Source: Eremophila alpestris peregrina | Taxonomy: Eukaryota > Chordata > Aves > Passeriformes > Alaudidae | DNA: 64,000 nt | Reading direction: 5' to 3' | NCBI GenBank assembly: GCA_009792885.1 | Contig: WMCF01000032.1 | Span: 6,676,589 to 6,740,588, forward strand | Shown here: positions 32,291 through 43,525 of the stretch, one piece after another | Layout of the letters: every line of letters begins with the position of its first letter | Position numbering within the stretch: position 1 is the first letter of the stretch | The notes under the pieces: generated by a model | What the model was told of the DNA's origin: nothing | Seen by the model: the letters and a program-made list of their open reading frames with translations, nothing else | The model's database searches: none | Translations under genes and position numbers: made by a program

Positions 32291-32407
32291 GCCTGGTGAA
32301 AAGATGTGAAAAGATGACAGCTTGTCCTAAAAGAAAACAAGAAGGGGAGGAGGGAGGCAATTGCAAAACTTGCAAAACTTGGAGTAGCAAAATAACACAA
32401 TTAGGAA

Positions 32408-32465
32408 TGAGAAAACATAAAAAACCCCAAACCAACAAAACACGAACAAACAAACTCTCTCTCTT
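32408..32465. repeat. Low-complexity A/C-rich tract with CTCTCT end
   Basis: AAAACATAAAAAACCCC, then CAAACAAA-type units and a short (CT)n. Simple sequence only. Confidence 0.6.
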
Positions 32466-32720
32466 TATTGATTGTTACAGATTCAGCGTTGACAGGGGTT
32501 GTTCTGAATGTAACAGGATCCCACGGCAGATGTAAACCAGACTCCAGGCATTTGCTGCGTGCTTCACCGAGGAGGTCAGTGTACGAATTTCCCTGTGAAA
32601 ACATTGATGCGAGGCTGCCAGCATTACCCATTCAGGAGCCGGGTGCTTTTCTCGGTGACAAATGACGCGGTGTTAGTTTGTGAATCGAGTGTGGGCAGCT
32701 GCTGAGCTGTTTCACCGAGG
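32466..32720. promoter_or_regulatory. Candidate conserved non-coding element
   Basis: Moderate G+C with many retained CpGs in a CpG-poor neighbourhood: AGCGTTGACAGGG, CCCACGGCAG, CTGCGTGCTTCACCGAGG, TGTACGAATTTCC, GATGCGAGGC, TGACGCGGTG and GAATCGAGTG. TTCACCGAGGAG occurs twice (about 32562 and 32711). It looks constrained but less A+T-rich than the other blocks. No conserved reading frame was recognised. Confidence 0.35.
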
Positions 32721-33302
32721 AGCTCTTCTCCGAGGTGACACCTCTCCCTGCGTGGGGACAGGAGCCGAGCACTGCCCATCATCTGCCCTGCTCTGCCATC
32801 ACACCGGGTGTCTTTAGACCTCCCTCTACCTCTGCATCCGAGGAACACCTTCTAGGCTCTGCAAGGAGTTATGTTTTGGGTGGCTCTTACAGAATGGGAA
32901 TGTTGTAGGTCTCATTTTGCTCGTGGGGAGTGAGGGTTTCCAATAAGGACTTGTTTGCAGCTACAGTTTTCTTAGAGGCTCTGGATGTTCCTATCTGAGG
33001 CTTCCCAGGAAGCCTTTGGAGGAGTACAAAATCAGGTTCAGCTTCCAAACTGCTCCCTGGTTGCTTCACCTCTATCAGACAAACTTCTCAGCGAATTTCA
33101 CTGCTGGGGTTTGGGGCAGCAGAGTGGCCTCATCTCCTGCTGGGGGACAGATGTTGCTGGTGGCACAGGGTTTGTTGAGTCCCTATCAGACATGCTTTTT
33201 AATTTGGATAGGGGCAGGCAGTCATCATTAGGGCCCAGAGGAGGAGGAAGCGAGTGAATCACTGCCCAAGTGTGTTACCCTCATTCAGATGTCACTGAGG
33301 GC
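32721..33302. other. Unique non-coding sequence, nothing recognised
   Basis: Mixed composition, no recognised repeat or exon. Confidence 0.45.
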
Positions 33303-33600
33303 ATAGAATCATAGAATCGAGTTGGAAGGGGCCTTAAACATCATCTTGTTTCAACCCCTTTGCCGTGGGCAGGGACACCTTTCACTGTCCCAGGTTGCTC
33401 CAAGCTCTATCCACCTTCACCTTGGACACTTCCAGGGATGGGGCAGCTCCTCTGGGCACCCTGTGCCAGGACCTCCCCATCCTCACAGGGAAGAATTCAT
33501 TCCCTAAATGTGACCTAAACCTGCCTCTATCAGTCTGAATTCCCCCTTGCCTCATCACTCCCTCCCCTGTCTGAAGTCCCTGCTCTCTTGCAGACCCCTC
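33303..33600 (-). mobile_element. CR1 LINE 3' end, reverse orientation
   Basis: It opens with ATAGAATCATAGAATCGAGT, then GGAAGGGGCCTTAAACATCA, GCAGGGACACCTTTCACTGT, CCAGGTTGCTCCAAGCTCTA, CACCTTGGACACTTCCAGGG and CTGTGCCAGGACCTCCCCAT. It continues through CTAAATGTGACCTAAACCTG. This is the standard reverse-strand reading of an avian CR1 3' end, and it is the least diverged copy in the window. The 5' (right) edge is uncertain. Confidence 0.9.
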
Positions 33601-34085
33601 TGGGCACGGGGGGCAGGAGCAGCTGGTCCATTCCCGGGTCCATGGCAGAGAATTTGATGCAATCCAAGGTCTCTCTGCTGCCCCATTGCCACGAGCCCTT
33701 GCAGGGCTTGTTCCTCTCCCTGCTCGCTCCCTTCCCCCGGGGCAGCAGCGCAGGAATTCTGCTGCAGCCGCAGGGATCTTGCCGGCAGCACAGAGGAGGA
33801 TTTCCTCTGGCTTTGATTACAGCACGGGCTTTCCCCCAGTGGGATTCTGCTGCTGGTGCAGGGACAGGGGGGTGCTGGGGATGCCGCGGGCACAGCTGGA
33901 GCCAGCAGCTGTGTCCCCCGTGGAGCTGCGTGCTGTGAGGCCAAGCACTGACACAGCGTGGCACTCTATTCCAGGGCACCGTGCCTGGAGCCCCTGGGAG
34001 CCTGTCCCCATTCCAGACCTCGTCCCTGCTGTGCCAGCAGCCACAGGGGCCCCTGGTGCTTTCCCAGCCCCGCTTGCTCCCTGCA
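33601..34085. other. G+C-rich unique sequence, nothing recognised
   Basis: Frames of 116 to 215 codons overlap on both strands here. That is expected for G+C-rich, stop-poor sequence, and none matches a domain I know. It may include more diverged CR1 sequence on its left side. Confidence 0.4.
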
Positions 34086-34166
34086 CACCCCACTCTGGTC
34101 CCCCTGCAGACCCCACTCTGGTCCCCCTGTACATCCTGTCCTGGCCACTCTGGTCCCCCTCCATAC
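34086..34166. repeat. Short minisatellite, CCACTCTGGTCCCCCT unit
   Basis: Three copies of (C)CACTCTGGTCCCCCT separated by 10- to 21-bp variable spacers. A local tandem duplication with no other content. Confidence 0.8.
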
Positions 34167-35309
34167 CCTGCCTGCATATCATGAATGTTTTGTGGAAAGG
34201 ATCACCTAGGAAATAGTTTAGAGGAGGGTATCGTTTTATTGGTTGTCACCCTGGCAAAACCCGTTTGGATGTGGGCTGGTGTTACTGTAAGTTTCCCTTG
34301 GTTTTTGGGGGATACAATCTGTTTTTTCATGGTGGATGTGGCTCTAGTCTGAATGAGGATCCAGATGTGACAGCTGAGGCTCCAGGAAATGGGAATGCAA
34401 CTAAACCAACCCAGAGGTAAGCGGCACCCAGGTGCCTTCCTCCAGAAAAGTCACTTGATGCCTGGGCTAAAATATGCACTGTGCCCAGGAAAGGGCTTCT
34501 TCAGCCTAGAAAAAGAGGGCATAAACTTCAATTTAAATAATTGTTGCCAGGCTTTCGTCAGTGCCTCATTGGTCTCTGAGACAGGATCTCCTGTTAGCAG
34601 GGCACTATCTGGGGACACGCCCAGCTCCGTGTTGCCAAGGCACCTTGACAGGAGCGACTTTCTGCACCTCCTTCCATTCCTTCCTCTCGTCTTTTGTTTT
34701 CCAAAACAGCCCTGGCTCGACAGAACATCTCAGCTCTGTGGGCACAGACATGGGCACCAGGCTGAGTGCACCCCTCTGCTCTGCCATGGACTCTTGGACC
34801 TTTGCTTTTTGTTTTAGCAGGGATGGGGGAGAAATTGTTTTGCTGGACCCCTGAGCATCTTGTGGGCCGGTTCATTCAGCTTTGTCACCAGGATGCCATC
34901 TGCATCCTGAGGTCTCAACCTGGTACATCAGTGTCAGGCTTCCTTTGGCCAGGTGGGCACCTTGAAGAAGGGCAAACATGGGATGGTGAGATAGGAAGGG
35001 AATAAACTCATTTAAGCTGTTTCAGATTCTCTCCAGCCTTAAAGCATGAATTTTCAGCATTTTCTTCTGCTTTCTTTCCAACAGCTGGTTTGGAAAACTG
35101 TTCTACCAATGCAATAGGAGGTTCAGAGGAGGGAGGAGGAAACCTCCCATATAAGAACACTTCTCTGCAAGTGCTGCAGGATTTTCTTGTCCATAAAAAT
35201 GTCCCTCCCCCACATGGCAAACAAAACCCAAGAAGAAATCATGGACCTTATTTTTTGGAACCAGTGTCCAAGCAGGAGTTCATTTCAAATCCCCCCAAAT
35301 TTGAGGAAT
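34167..35309. other. Unique non-coding sequence, nothing recognised
   Basis: Mixed sequence; open frames without domains. No repeats or RNA genes recognised. Confidence 0.45.
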
Positions 35310-35730
35310 ACATATTTTAAATATAATCTTATTTTTTTAAAATGTAGTAAATATTTAATTTTATTACATACTAAATTGATGATGGCTGACACTTTATTAA
35401 AGTGTCAAAGTGAGTGTTCCTACATTCTAATTACTCATCCTAACAAGGAGGCAGCCTCGTCAGGAGCTGTGCATGCAGGCAAGGGGTGCTCCTGGTAACT
35501 AACACCTATTAAACTATCATTTGCACCTAGAGGCATCTCATTAATATCTCAACTGGTGAGACTGCACTGCCAGTGCCTACCTGACCCAGGGTGTTGACAG
35601 GAGAAATGGCTCCGGGAGGCCTTTCCTCGCTCCAGGCTTTCCTGAATAAATAATTCCTATAAAATTAATAATGACTATTCCACCTAATTGAATTCCTGAT
35701 AAATGAAGATTCTTCCAGGCACCTGTTAAA
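35310..35730. promoter_or_regulatory. A+T-rich block containing a 21-nt palindrome
   Basis: A+T-rich sequence at 35310-35420 contains the palindrome TGACACTTTA-T-TAAAGTGTCA at 35387-35407. A second part at 35500-35720 carries CTCATTAATATCTCAACTGG, AAAATTAATAATGAC and CACCTAATTGAATTCC. The half-site AAGTGTCA resembles T-box-type sites (inference). It could be one or two regulatory elements. Confidence 0.35.
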
Positions 35731-37051
35731 TGCATCCAAGAGAGGCAGGAGGGGTGCTGCACCTCATTCTGGGGGCAGTTTTGTTCCTTCCCTCTCCCCT
35801 GTTCTTGCTTCCTTTGTCTCTCCAAGCCTTTTCCACCCTGTTCATCTCTCCTGCTGTTCCCTCCTTGTCATCCTATTCCTTCCTTTCCTGTCCATGTCTT
35901 CTTTTTTCTGCAGTAGTTTCCTTTCTGATCTCCCATTTGACCCCCTTCCACTTCTCTGGCTCTGCTTGGATCCACCTTTATGGGTACCTATCTCAGTGAC
36001 TAATTTTCCTTCTGGAGCCTTCACCTTATTTTCTCTCCTTCCATCTTTATTTCCCTTTCATCCATCTTCCATTTGGCTCTTCATCTCACCAATAAGACCC
36101 ATTTCTCTCAGGCCCTGAAAAGGTTTTTTTTAGAGGAATCTCCTCACTGATGTGAGATCTCAGATGGGTGAGGTTGTGACATTTCATCTTCAGAGCCATC
36201 CAGTCATCAAAAAGATGTGTCCCCTCCCAAAGTGGAGTTTGTCATCCTCAAAAACTGATGGAACATGCATTAATCCCACATTCTGCAGGGATGGAGAGAT
36301 ACCTGTGTGTGGAGAGGAGATTGTCCTCAAGCCAGAGTTTATGTGGCTTTGGATTTGGATGCCAAATCATCACAAGAGAGGTAATGGGGCTCTGGGAGAG
36401 ACACACTGGAGTTTTAGGGCTTTTTATTGCCTTGTTGCTCTCATCTTGTGCAGCTGCATTACTGGTGTTTGGGTTTGGTCATCTGTTGTTGAGGTTTGCT
36501 TTTGTCATTCCTTTAATAAATATAAAAATAACCACAAAAAATTCTATTCTGTTTTTATTTTATTCCAATTAGAAAAACAACCTAGAGAGTAGACTTAATA
36601 TTAAAAACACCAACTCGAGATTCAAAGCAAGTAACTTGAAAATAAATAAATACATAATGGGAAAAATATCATTAAATAACACATGAATAACAAGTAATAG
36701 GATTTTAATCTTCTTGCCAGGAGAGGCTACTTCTTCAGCACTAAAGGTGACTCACAAGCAGCACCATTCTGGGAGAGTTAAAAGTGGTAATTTGACAAGA
36801 CTCAAGGATTGTGTGGGACTCAAAGGGATGAAACAGCCTTGCAGGGGACTCTCCTTCCTCTGTCTCCTCCAGTGATGAGTGAAACTGGAAAGCCAGATCA
36901 GTTCAGAGCTGCTGAAAAATCAAAGATCATCACATCTTCATGAACACCCAGGTGAGGCTGGAAATCACTGTCCCACAAAAGGGCCTGATGCTGAAAGTTG
37001 AACAGAGTTCAAAAGGGGCTTCAGCATTTTTATGTATAAATACACACAGAG
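35731..37051. other. Non-coding: pyrimidine-rich, then A+T-rich
   Basis: 35740-36120 is rich in CTTCC and TCTCC, which keeps frames open artificially. 36500-36700 is A+T-rich (TAATAAATATAAAAATAACC, CAATTAGAAAAAC) with no strong motif cluster. No gene recognised. Confidence 0.4.
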
Positions 37052-37097
37052 TTATTATTATTATATTATTATTATTATTGTTGTTGTTGTTGTTGTG
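37052..37097. repeat. Compound (TTA)n(TTG)n microsatellite
   Basis: TTATTATTATTATATTATTA-type units switch to TTGTTG units and end in GTGTGT. A simple compound repeat. Confidence 0.95.
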
Positions 37098-38429
37098 TGT
37101 TTCTGTTCATATCTTCTGTGGAGACACCCAGAAACTCAGATGAAGAATAGAAAGTATGAAAATAAGTCAGGGAAGGAAAAGATGGGGTTCGTGGTGGTGG
37201 TGGGAAGGCCAGAAGGGAGGAAGAAGAATATCTGAAAGAAAGGAAAAACAGGTGGAGAAGGAAGAGGATTTATCTTGACAGGGGCCAGTTCTAGCAGATG
37301 AGAACTTTCACTGAAATCCAAAGGCAGATACTTGGGGCAGGTCTTTGGCAGTGTAGCAAAGCAAAGCAAAACAAAGCAGAAAAGTTGATTCTTTTGAAGT
37401 TTGGTGCTGAGCTGGTGGGTGAGCAGAGAGAGCAGAAACAGGCAAACAGGAGCTGGGAAGAAGAATGCAGGTGAAAATAAAAAAATTTATGTAAGTGAAA
37501 AGTGCAGAGAGGGACTGCACTTAGAGGGACTGATCAAATTATGCAGGTAGAATAGTTTAATGTTTTAATCTAAAAAGGGTGACCACCAAAAGCTGTGTAG
37601 ATTTGAAGAGGAGGCAGCCAATGCTGTGTTTGCAGTGCAGAGAGCAGGGGCAGGCGTGGCAGGAGCAGGGGCTGTGCTGCCCTCTCACAGCTGGTCATTG
37701 CCCTGGGTGTAATTTAAGGCAGGACTTGGCCTTTCTTACATATTTCACTTACTCCCTCGATTTTAATTGACCCTGTTATGGGCATTTCAAGCATTTCACG
37801 AGCCTGTGGTGCCTGGTTTCCCAGGTCAGAGGGAGGTGAGCGCTGTTCCTCCGCCAGAGGGGAAGGGAGTGCTCTGCAGAAACTTTGGGATGGAGAAAGG
37901 GCTGTGAGTCTTGAACACGGGTGCACCTTGTAATATTTCTGGTGTGGCTTTGCCTGCCTTCATTCACCCTCCTTTTCCTTCCACCATCCCTCTTTCTTTT
38001 CTCTGCTCAGGGGTATATTTGTTTGTACTCGTGGCTTTTGCAGGAGCACATTTAGATTTAGCTCTGGGAGCTTCCCTTGGACAGAGGGCTGGCTTTGGGG
38101 TGGCTCAGGGCGCTGCATCTCCCTGTCCCCATCGTGCAGGGCTGGCAGACACGCTTTGGGCAGCAGCAGGGCACAGGACAGGGGTGCCATGGCCCAGGGG
38201 TGAGCAGCCAGGTGTGTGCCCCACTCCTCCCACGGCGGAGCACGGGGCAGGCTGCTCGGAGGTACAGCTGCCCGGCCTCGGATCGGTGTTTATTTTGCAG
38301 GCTGAAAGGAAAGCTTGTGATCCCAAAGCCCTCTGTGTTTAGCCAGACCTCTCATTCACTCGCAGAGGAAACCCGTGTCAGCCGCTCCCCTTTGTCTCCC
38401 CTGAGCTATTGCTTTGAATCTGAAAGGAT
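37098..38429. other. Unique non-coding sequence, nothing recognised
   Basis: No gene recognised. A small A+T-rich patch at 37730-37800 (CTCGATTTTAATTGACCC) looks regulatory. A TTTATTTTGCAG acceptor-like word ends at about 38300, but the sequence after it has no recognisable coding content. Confidence 0.4.
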
Positions 38430-38699
38430 TGGGTGCAGATTTCAAGGGATGTTCAGACAAAGGCTGTTTGAACAGCACTTGTGTAAATAATCCATGAAAA
38501 ACTCTTTGAATAACGTCAATGAAATTTTCTCTGAATTTGCTATTCTTTTTCTCCAGCGGCAGAAAGAAGTGGAAGTCAGGGAAGGGAGGAGAGTTGGAGG
38601 AAGGGAGGGAGGGAGAGAGGGAGGAAAGGGGTGGGAGAAGCGCTGACACTTTTTTCTCTCTGCCAAGTTCTCTCAATGCCAAGAAGTAGCTTGACTTAG
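38430..38699. other. Unique stretch with GGA-rich G-quadruplex tract
   Basis: 38440-38560 is A+T-leaning unique sequence (GTAAATAATCCATG, GAATAACGTCAATG). It is followed by a purine-rich GGGAGG tract at about 38575-38640 with a quadruplex motif at 38603-38621 (three G3 runs with one-base loops, then a five-base loop). Confidence 0.45.
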
Positions 38700-39080
38700 G
38701 GAAAAAAAAAATCTCTTTGTTATTTTCACAGCTTTAGGAATAATCTCATACGGGACCTCCGCGTCCTCAAACTTCTCCGTACATTAAATGGAAGGGGACA
38801 CCCTCGCCTTTTCCACAGCAAGGGTAGTGTCGAGCCAGTTAATTATTAGCCGTGTGGTTTAATGTTCACTTGCTGTACATATGTACGAAACAATTCCCCT
38901 TCAGCATGTCGTTTAGTTTGCATTAAGATGGAGATAATTGTTTTGATGCCAAATGTTCCCGTCCCGCCTCCCCCATCCCTCTTCGTACCGTTTACACAAA
39001 TTACAGCCTCAAACGAGAGGGAGGAAAAGTCTTTGATTAGGTTCCTTTTGAAGACATCCAAATTGAATCCCGCGCTGTGT
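38700..39080. promoter_or_regulatory. Candidate conserved non-coding element
   Basis: CpG-retaining A+T-rich sequence: AGGAATAATCTCATACGGG, CCGTACATTAAATGG, CCAGTTAATTATTAGCCGTG, the 12-bp palindrome GTACATATGTAC (38875-38886), GGAGATAATTGTTTTG, CGTACCGTTTACAC and TTTGATTAGG. It lies directly left of a CpG-rich stretch. A regulatory role is inferred. Confidence 0.4.
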
Positions 39081-39760
39081 TTGGGGACACCTCGGGCCGG
39101 GCTGGGCGAGGAGGGGGGACAGGAGGAACAGCTCCGGTGTGTCCCCCTGGTGCCACACGGGATGGGAGCACCGGGAAGGGGCTGCGGGGGGCTCTCGGCT
39201 TCTTCGGGAGCCGGTTCAGTGGATGTCCAGGAGATGGAGCAGTGATTCTGTGGCCTCTGCCGCCGCTGCCCCTAACGAGCCAAGTCTGTCTGAACTCGGA
39301 ATGAATTTTGTTCCCTTTTCATCACTCCCTGATGTCCAGCTGCTCCTGTCAACACCTTCTTATAGCATGTAATTCATCGCTCGGAGTGACAGCTGGGGCC
39401 GTGGGGCCGGGACCGGCTCCTCCTGCCATCGGCTGCACCCAGAGAGAGTCCCCGGCCCAGAGCAGGGGCTTCCCTCGCCCCCTCCCCGCACCTGGGGCTC
39501 GCATCTCTCCCAAGGATTCCCCGGACGAACCCGGGGACATCCTGGCTCGCCCTGTCCCCATCCTGCTCTCACTGGGGCACCTCTCCCGGGGGGTTTTGTG
39601 CGGAGCATCTCCATCCCCAGAAGGTGCTGCGGGGCTGGGGAACGCCGCTGGGAAGGGGACAAGGCGCTGCTGCCAGGAGGGAAGGATGGCATTGCCCGTG
39701 CCGACAGCTCCTGCAGGATGCGACCCCACCTGAGCACCGGCCATCCAGGCCTTTTATTTC
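39081..39760. promoter_or_regulatory. CpG-rich island-like stretch
   Basis: CpGs are frequent (CTCGGGCCGGGCTGGGCGAG, CCGCCGCTGCCCCTAACGAG, CCCCGGACGAACCCGGGGAC and others). Frames of 125 to 141 codons overlap on both strands, a signature of G+C-rich stop-poor DNA; none has a domain. It could be an alternative promoter island or an intragenic CpG island. Confidence 0.35.
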
Positions 39761-40473
39761 TTTATTTTGACTGTAGGTGAAAGCAGGAGCAACCTCGTCC
39801 CCGGATTTATAATAGTGGCAGTCACCCCGTGCACCCCTCAAAAGGGAGATGCTTTGCTAATGCTGCTGTGCACAAAAACGTGCAGCTTCCTTTTGTACCA
39901 ATCCCCAGCCCAAATGCCCTCTTCCCTTCAGTCTATCCATCAGTTTCTAATAATTATTCTTTAAGTCAGCACTTCTGCCTTCAATTCTTCCCCCATAGCC
40001 TCTTGCTTTCCCGGAATTTATTCTATATTTTACCCATTTCTTGTCCTCATTTATAATTCTTCTTTATTTTATTACTTTGCATAATTTCCTTTTAGGATTT
40101 GTCATAAAATAAATTCTGCCACCTCTGTCTTCTCATTTCTGCTCTCAAGTGTCAGCGAGTGCTCTTCTGCAGCAGTTTTCCAATGACTCCCAAAGCCCTG
40201 TGCTGGAGCTCCCCCAGTCTTGGAGGATGTGGGGAGCCTTTCCAAGTGAATCAGAGCCCTGAGTGACATCTGGAAAGACAATCCTGAGTGTAAATCCAGG
40301 GAGAAGCTCTAGCCAGGTTCTTTTGCTGTGGTGAAGTGCTGACATGGGCAGAATCACCATCTCATGATGGACCAAATCTGAGTTAAAAATACTGATGACT
40401 GAGTGAATGAGGAAGTTGAGGAGGGAAACTACTGGCACATTGATGTCCAATCTGTCCTGAAAACAGGAAACTA
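39761..40473. other. Unique non-coding sequence, nothing recognised
   Basis: 39930-40140 is A+T- and pyrimidine-rich (CTAATAATTATTCTTTAAG, TTTATTTTATTACTTTGC) without a clear motif cluster. The remainder is ordinary. Confidence 0.4.
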
Positions 40474-40640
40474 CCCAGGGAAACTGAGGCACAGATCTCT
40501 AACCCTTCATCCTTCAAGCTGTGAGATGCTTGGCTCTCTTTGAATCCCAAAGGCAGAGACATCTGATGTTTGTGTCTGATTCACCTGTCCAAGGTCACAC
40601 AGGACATTTGAAGGATAGGGATGAAGAAAACAAAATGCAA
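40474..40640 (-). repeat. MIR-like SINE fragment, interrupted
   Basis: GGGAAACTGAGGCACAGATC and, about 85 bp later, CTGTCCAAGGTCACACAGGA. Both are segments of the reverse strand of the MIR core, in the right order but spaced wider than in an intact copy, so there is an insertion or a duplication between them. Confidence 0.45.
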
Positions 40641-40709
40641 ATTTTCTGTGGTTCATCCCAGAATCTGAATCTTTTGGCTGAAATGTGGCCCAGCATGAGG
40701 AAGAGCAGA

Positions 40710-40775
40710 GGACTTGGGTGAGCTTCTCTATGTTTCAGTTCATTCCATCTCCACACAAAATAGGAACTATTTTTG
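40710..40775 (+). repeat. Possible MIR-like SINE core fragment
   Basis: GACTTGGGTGAGCTTCTCTA, TGTTTCAGTTCATTCCATCT and ACAAAATAGGAACTAT follow the plus-strand MIR core order. It is short and diverged, so it is tentative. It lies close to the reverse-strand fragment on the left. Confidence 0.35.
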
Positions 40776-41879
40776 TGGAACTGGAGTCCAAATGCTGCTG
40801 TCCACTGGAGAAGAAGGTGGATCTACCACATCCATTGAGGAGCCCCAGAGCAATGAATTTCCAGCTATCTCCGTGGAGTGGAAATTTGAATTTTGCTCAG
40901 TAATTTCTATGCAGGGTGAAGGATTTGGGAAAACTGTGGGAATTCTGATTGATGAATGGTCCAGACACAGTGCAATGCCAGAACATGAGCTTGTGATGAG
41001 GCTCCCTCCCCTTAGAAATTCCTTTTCAAAAGGTGAGCACTCAGGAAAGATCATTTCTATGAAAGGTAGTAGAGCCTTTATGCAGACATGAGATCTGTAA
41101 AGGGAGGAGGTGCATTCAACAGAGGAGGGAAGCAATGAACCCCCAACCCTGGTAATGTGGGCCCCTCCTGGAAAGCACCTTTTGTTCCTGCAGACAAGAA
41201 GATGTCCCTTTCCAGCACAGTCTTGCAGTGAAATCTGGGGCCATTCCTGGAGGTGGCCATGCAGGGGACCAGAATTCATGCTTCATTCATTGTTTAGAGG
41301 GTCCTGATAAGAGATTATAGACACAAAAGAAAGGACTTGCTCCATGCCCAAAATCTGCAATGGTTTCTCCACTGCAGGCCTCTCACCTGCCTCCAGAGTT
41401 GTGGCATCTTGCACTTAAGGATCATGAACTCTTTGGAAGGCTCTTTTTGTACAAACCCAGCCCCAAAGATGGCTTTGTGTAGGAGAACCACGTGGTGTCA
41501 TTTGCCACCCCCTTGATTTTTTAAAATCCTTGGATCTGAAGCTCAAAGCAAAACACACGAGAACCAAACCTCAGAGGAATCAGATGGAAAAACAGCCTCC
41601 TGCTTCTCTGTGCTGGATGAAAACCACCAGCTCCATCTTCCTAATGCATTTTGTTTTGTTTTGTTTGGGTTTTTTTTTTTTTTTTCTCCTAGAATGGAGA
41701 AATCCCTGTGTGGTTTGGGTTTGCAGGAAGGATTTTCCCTTCATGCGCTGCCACAACCACTGAGATCAGCTGAGGCACTCGAGTGAATGGATCCTGGATG
41801 TAATTGTCTGAGGGCTGGTGCCAGGTTTTTTCAGAGGAGGGACCGACTGGCTGCGTTTCAGTTCCACCTCTGCCTTGAC
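40776..41879. other. Unique non-coding sequence with T-rich tract
   Basis: No gene recognised. A TTTTG-unit tract and a 16-nt T-run occupy about 41650-41685. Open frames on both strands at 40767-41279 have no domains. Confidence 0.45.
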
Positions 41880-42547
41880 AGAGCCTGTCTCCTTTAATCA
41901 TTAGAGTTCAGTGCACGGCTCCCGCCTGGCACAAGCTGCAATTCCATTTGTTTTGGAGGGAGATTGCTTCTTTTGTTAGTTGAGGCCTTTTGGTTCCAGT
42001 TGTGTAAACTGGGACAAGCCAATCCCGTTGGCTCTGAGGAGCTGACAGCCAGGAGGAGGCTGGCCTGCCACTCAGTTTGGGGGTTTGGTTTTTAAATCTT
42101 TAATATGTTCTGGTTTCTATAATGAGGCACGTTTTACGAACCACAAACTGCTTGAGTGTGTGTTTATCCCAAACCCGGGGCAGTCAACACAAAGTTCGGC
42201 ACCATAAACTGAGTTTCCTGAGCAAACTGAGTTCCAATTTATTCAAATGAAAGTGAATGTTGTGTTATTACAGCCTTGCAAAACTCTGGTTAATTTATGG
42301 CAGTATAAAATCCATTTTTTTAATGACAGTGACACTGCCAAAATCTTTGCAGATGCAGAAACAGCTTCACAGGAGAATTTCAATCTAACATCAACAGGAG
42401 ATTTGGAAGATGAATTGTACAAGGATCTCCTTCCTCCAAAGATGCTGCTTTGTTTTGCTTTTTAGCATTTGGTTTGCCTCTGATATTGTCTGGTTTATGA
42501 TGTTTTAATTATTGCTGTTTATTTATTATAATCATATTTTAATTGTT
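41880..42547. promoter_or_regulatory. Weak candidate regulatory stretch
   Basis: CpG-retaining segments (GCACGGCTCCCGCC, GCACGTTTTACGAACC, AACCCGGGGC, GTTCGGCACC) alternate with A+T-rich words (CCTTTAATCATTAGAG, CTTTAATATGTTC, TTTTAATTATTGC). Constraint is possible but less obvious than in the other blocks. Confidence 0.25.
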
Positions 42548-42610
42548 TGTGTAGTGCCTTGAGTGCCTTGGCAGGGGGGCGCATTATAAATTAAATTATT
42601 ATTAAAATGT
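42548..42610 (+). repeat. MIR-like SINE tail fragment
   Basis: GTGTAGTGCCTTGAGTGCCT, then GCGCATTATAAATTAAATTA and TTATTA units resemble the tail of amniote MIR-type SINEs (a GCGCTATATAAAT-type ending). Only the tail is seen. Confidence 0.45.
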
Positions 42611-43312
42611 TATTGTTATGTGTACCTACTCCAAAGTAAGCTAGAGCAAGGAACACACTCAACTGCCTGAAATTAATTCCTTTGTCTCTACTCAGGAGCA
42701 TAGTTCAAAGGGTTGGAGAGGGAAAAGGATGTTTCACTGACTTCTCCTGGGGCAAGGCAAGCAAGGGGAGCTTTGTCCTGGGCTCCCTTGGGGACCCCAT
42801 GCTGCCTCCCTCGGGTCCCAGGGATGAAGTTAGGGAAAAGGTGTGCTCTGTGAGTCAGCCAGAGGTTGGAGTTATTTTTTAGAGGGGCTGGTTGATGTTT
42901 GCTGTGGTACAACAGCATTTCCCACTTCTTAAATTAATAGGGAGAGTGTTTCATGGATGTGTGGTGTGCTTGGAGGGCTTGGCCCTGTCTGAATCCCACT
43001 TTCCATGTCCTGGCCTTTCTGGTTTGCTGCAGACATCACTGTGGGTCCCAGCAGGGTCTCTGCCAGCCCCACCTGAGAGCCCACAGCTCTCGAAATCCCA
43101 GCCAAGGCTTCATTCCTGGTGCTCAGGGTTGATGCCATCACTCCTCCACTTCTGCTTTGGCCTCTCTGGGGTTTCCATGAGGCAGAGACCAGTGGCCATC
43201 TCAAGACCAAAACACCCTCAGCCCCAGCTCATCCCAAGACCAAATGGGACAACTAGGAAAAAATCTGAGGAGACACACTCTCTTCATTTCATTTTCACTT
43301 ATCTCCCTGCAG
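42611..43312. other. Unique non-coding sequence, nothing recognised
   Basis: Mixed sequence. A 161-codon plus frame (42892-43377) has no domain and overlaps a minus frame. Confidence 0.45.
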
Positions 43313-43525
43313 GTTTTCTCAGATCTCTCTGTCCCAACATTGCCTGGCTGTTGGTGCTGCAGCATGAACACAGATAACCCTCCCCTTCCTTTCTGTGGGA
43401 TTGGGATCCAGCTTGAAGGTCACCAAGCCCTCAAACCAACAGATGTCATCAAGACTCCTTGTCCAGCATGGAAAAGAAGGATTTCCCCCCTCCTTCAGAT
43501 CTGCTTATCACTTATCAGAGGCTCA
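43313..43525 (+). other. Exon-like interval with splice signals, product unknown
   Basis: It is preceded by a pyrimidine-rich tract ending CTCCCTGCAG and followed by CTCAG|GTAAGA, close to consensus 3' and 5' splice sites. The 213-bp interval (71 codons) is open throughout in one frame. The predicted peptide has no recognisable domain, and another frame is also partly open. It may be a chance pair of splice words or an exon of a non-coding RNA; it is not called as a CDS. Confidence 0.2.

Noticed and set aside
33530..34177. 215-codon minus-strand open frame.
   Set aside because: It starts inside or next to a CR1 relic and ends in a small minisatellite; multiple frames are open and there is no domain.
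37052..37097. Hydrophobic I/L/V-rich peptides suggesting a membrane segment.
   Set aside because: They are translations of the (TTA)n(TTG)n microsatellite.
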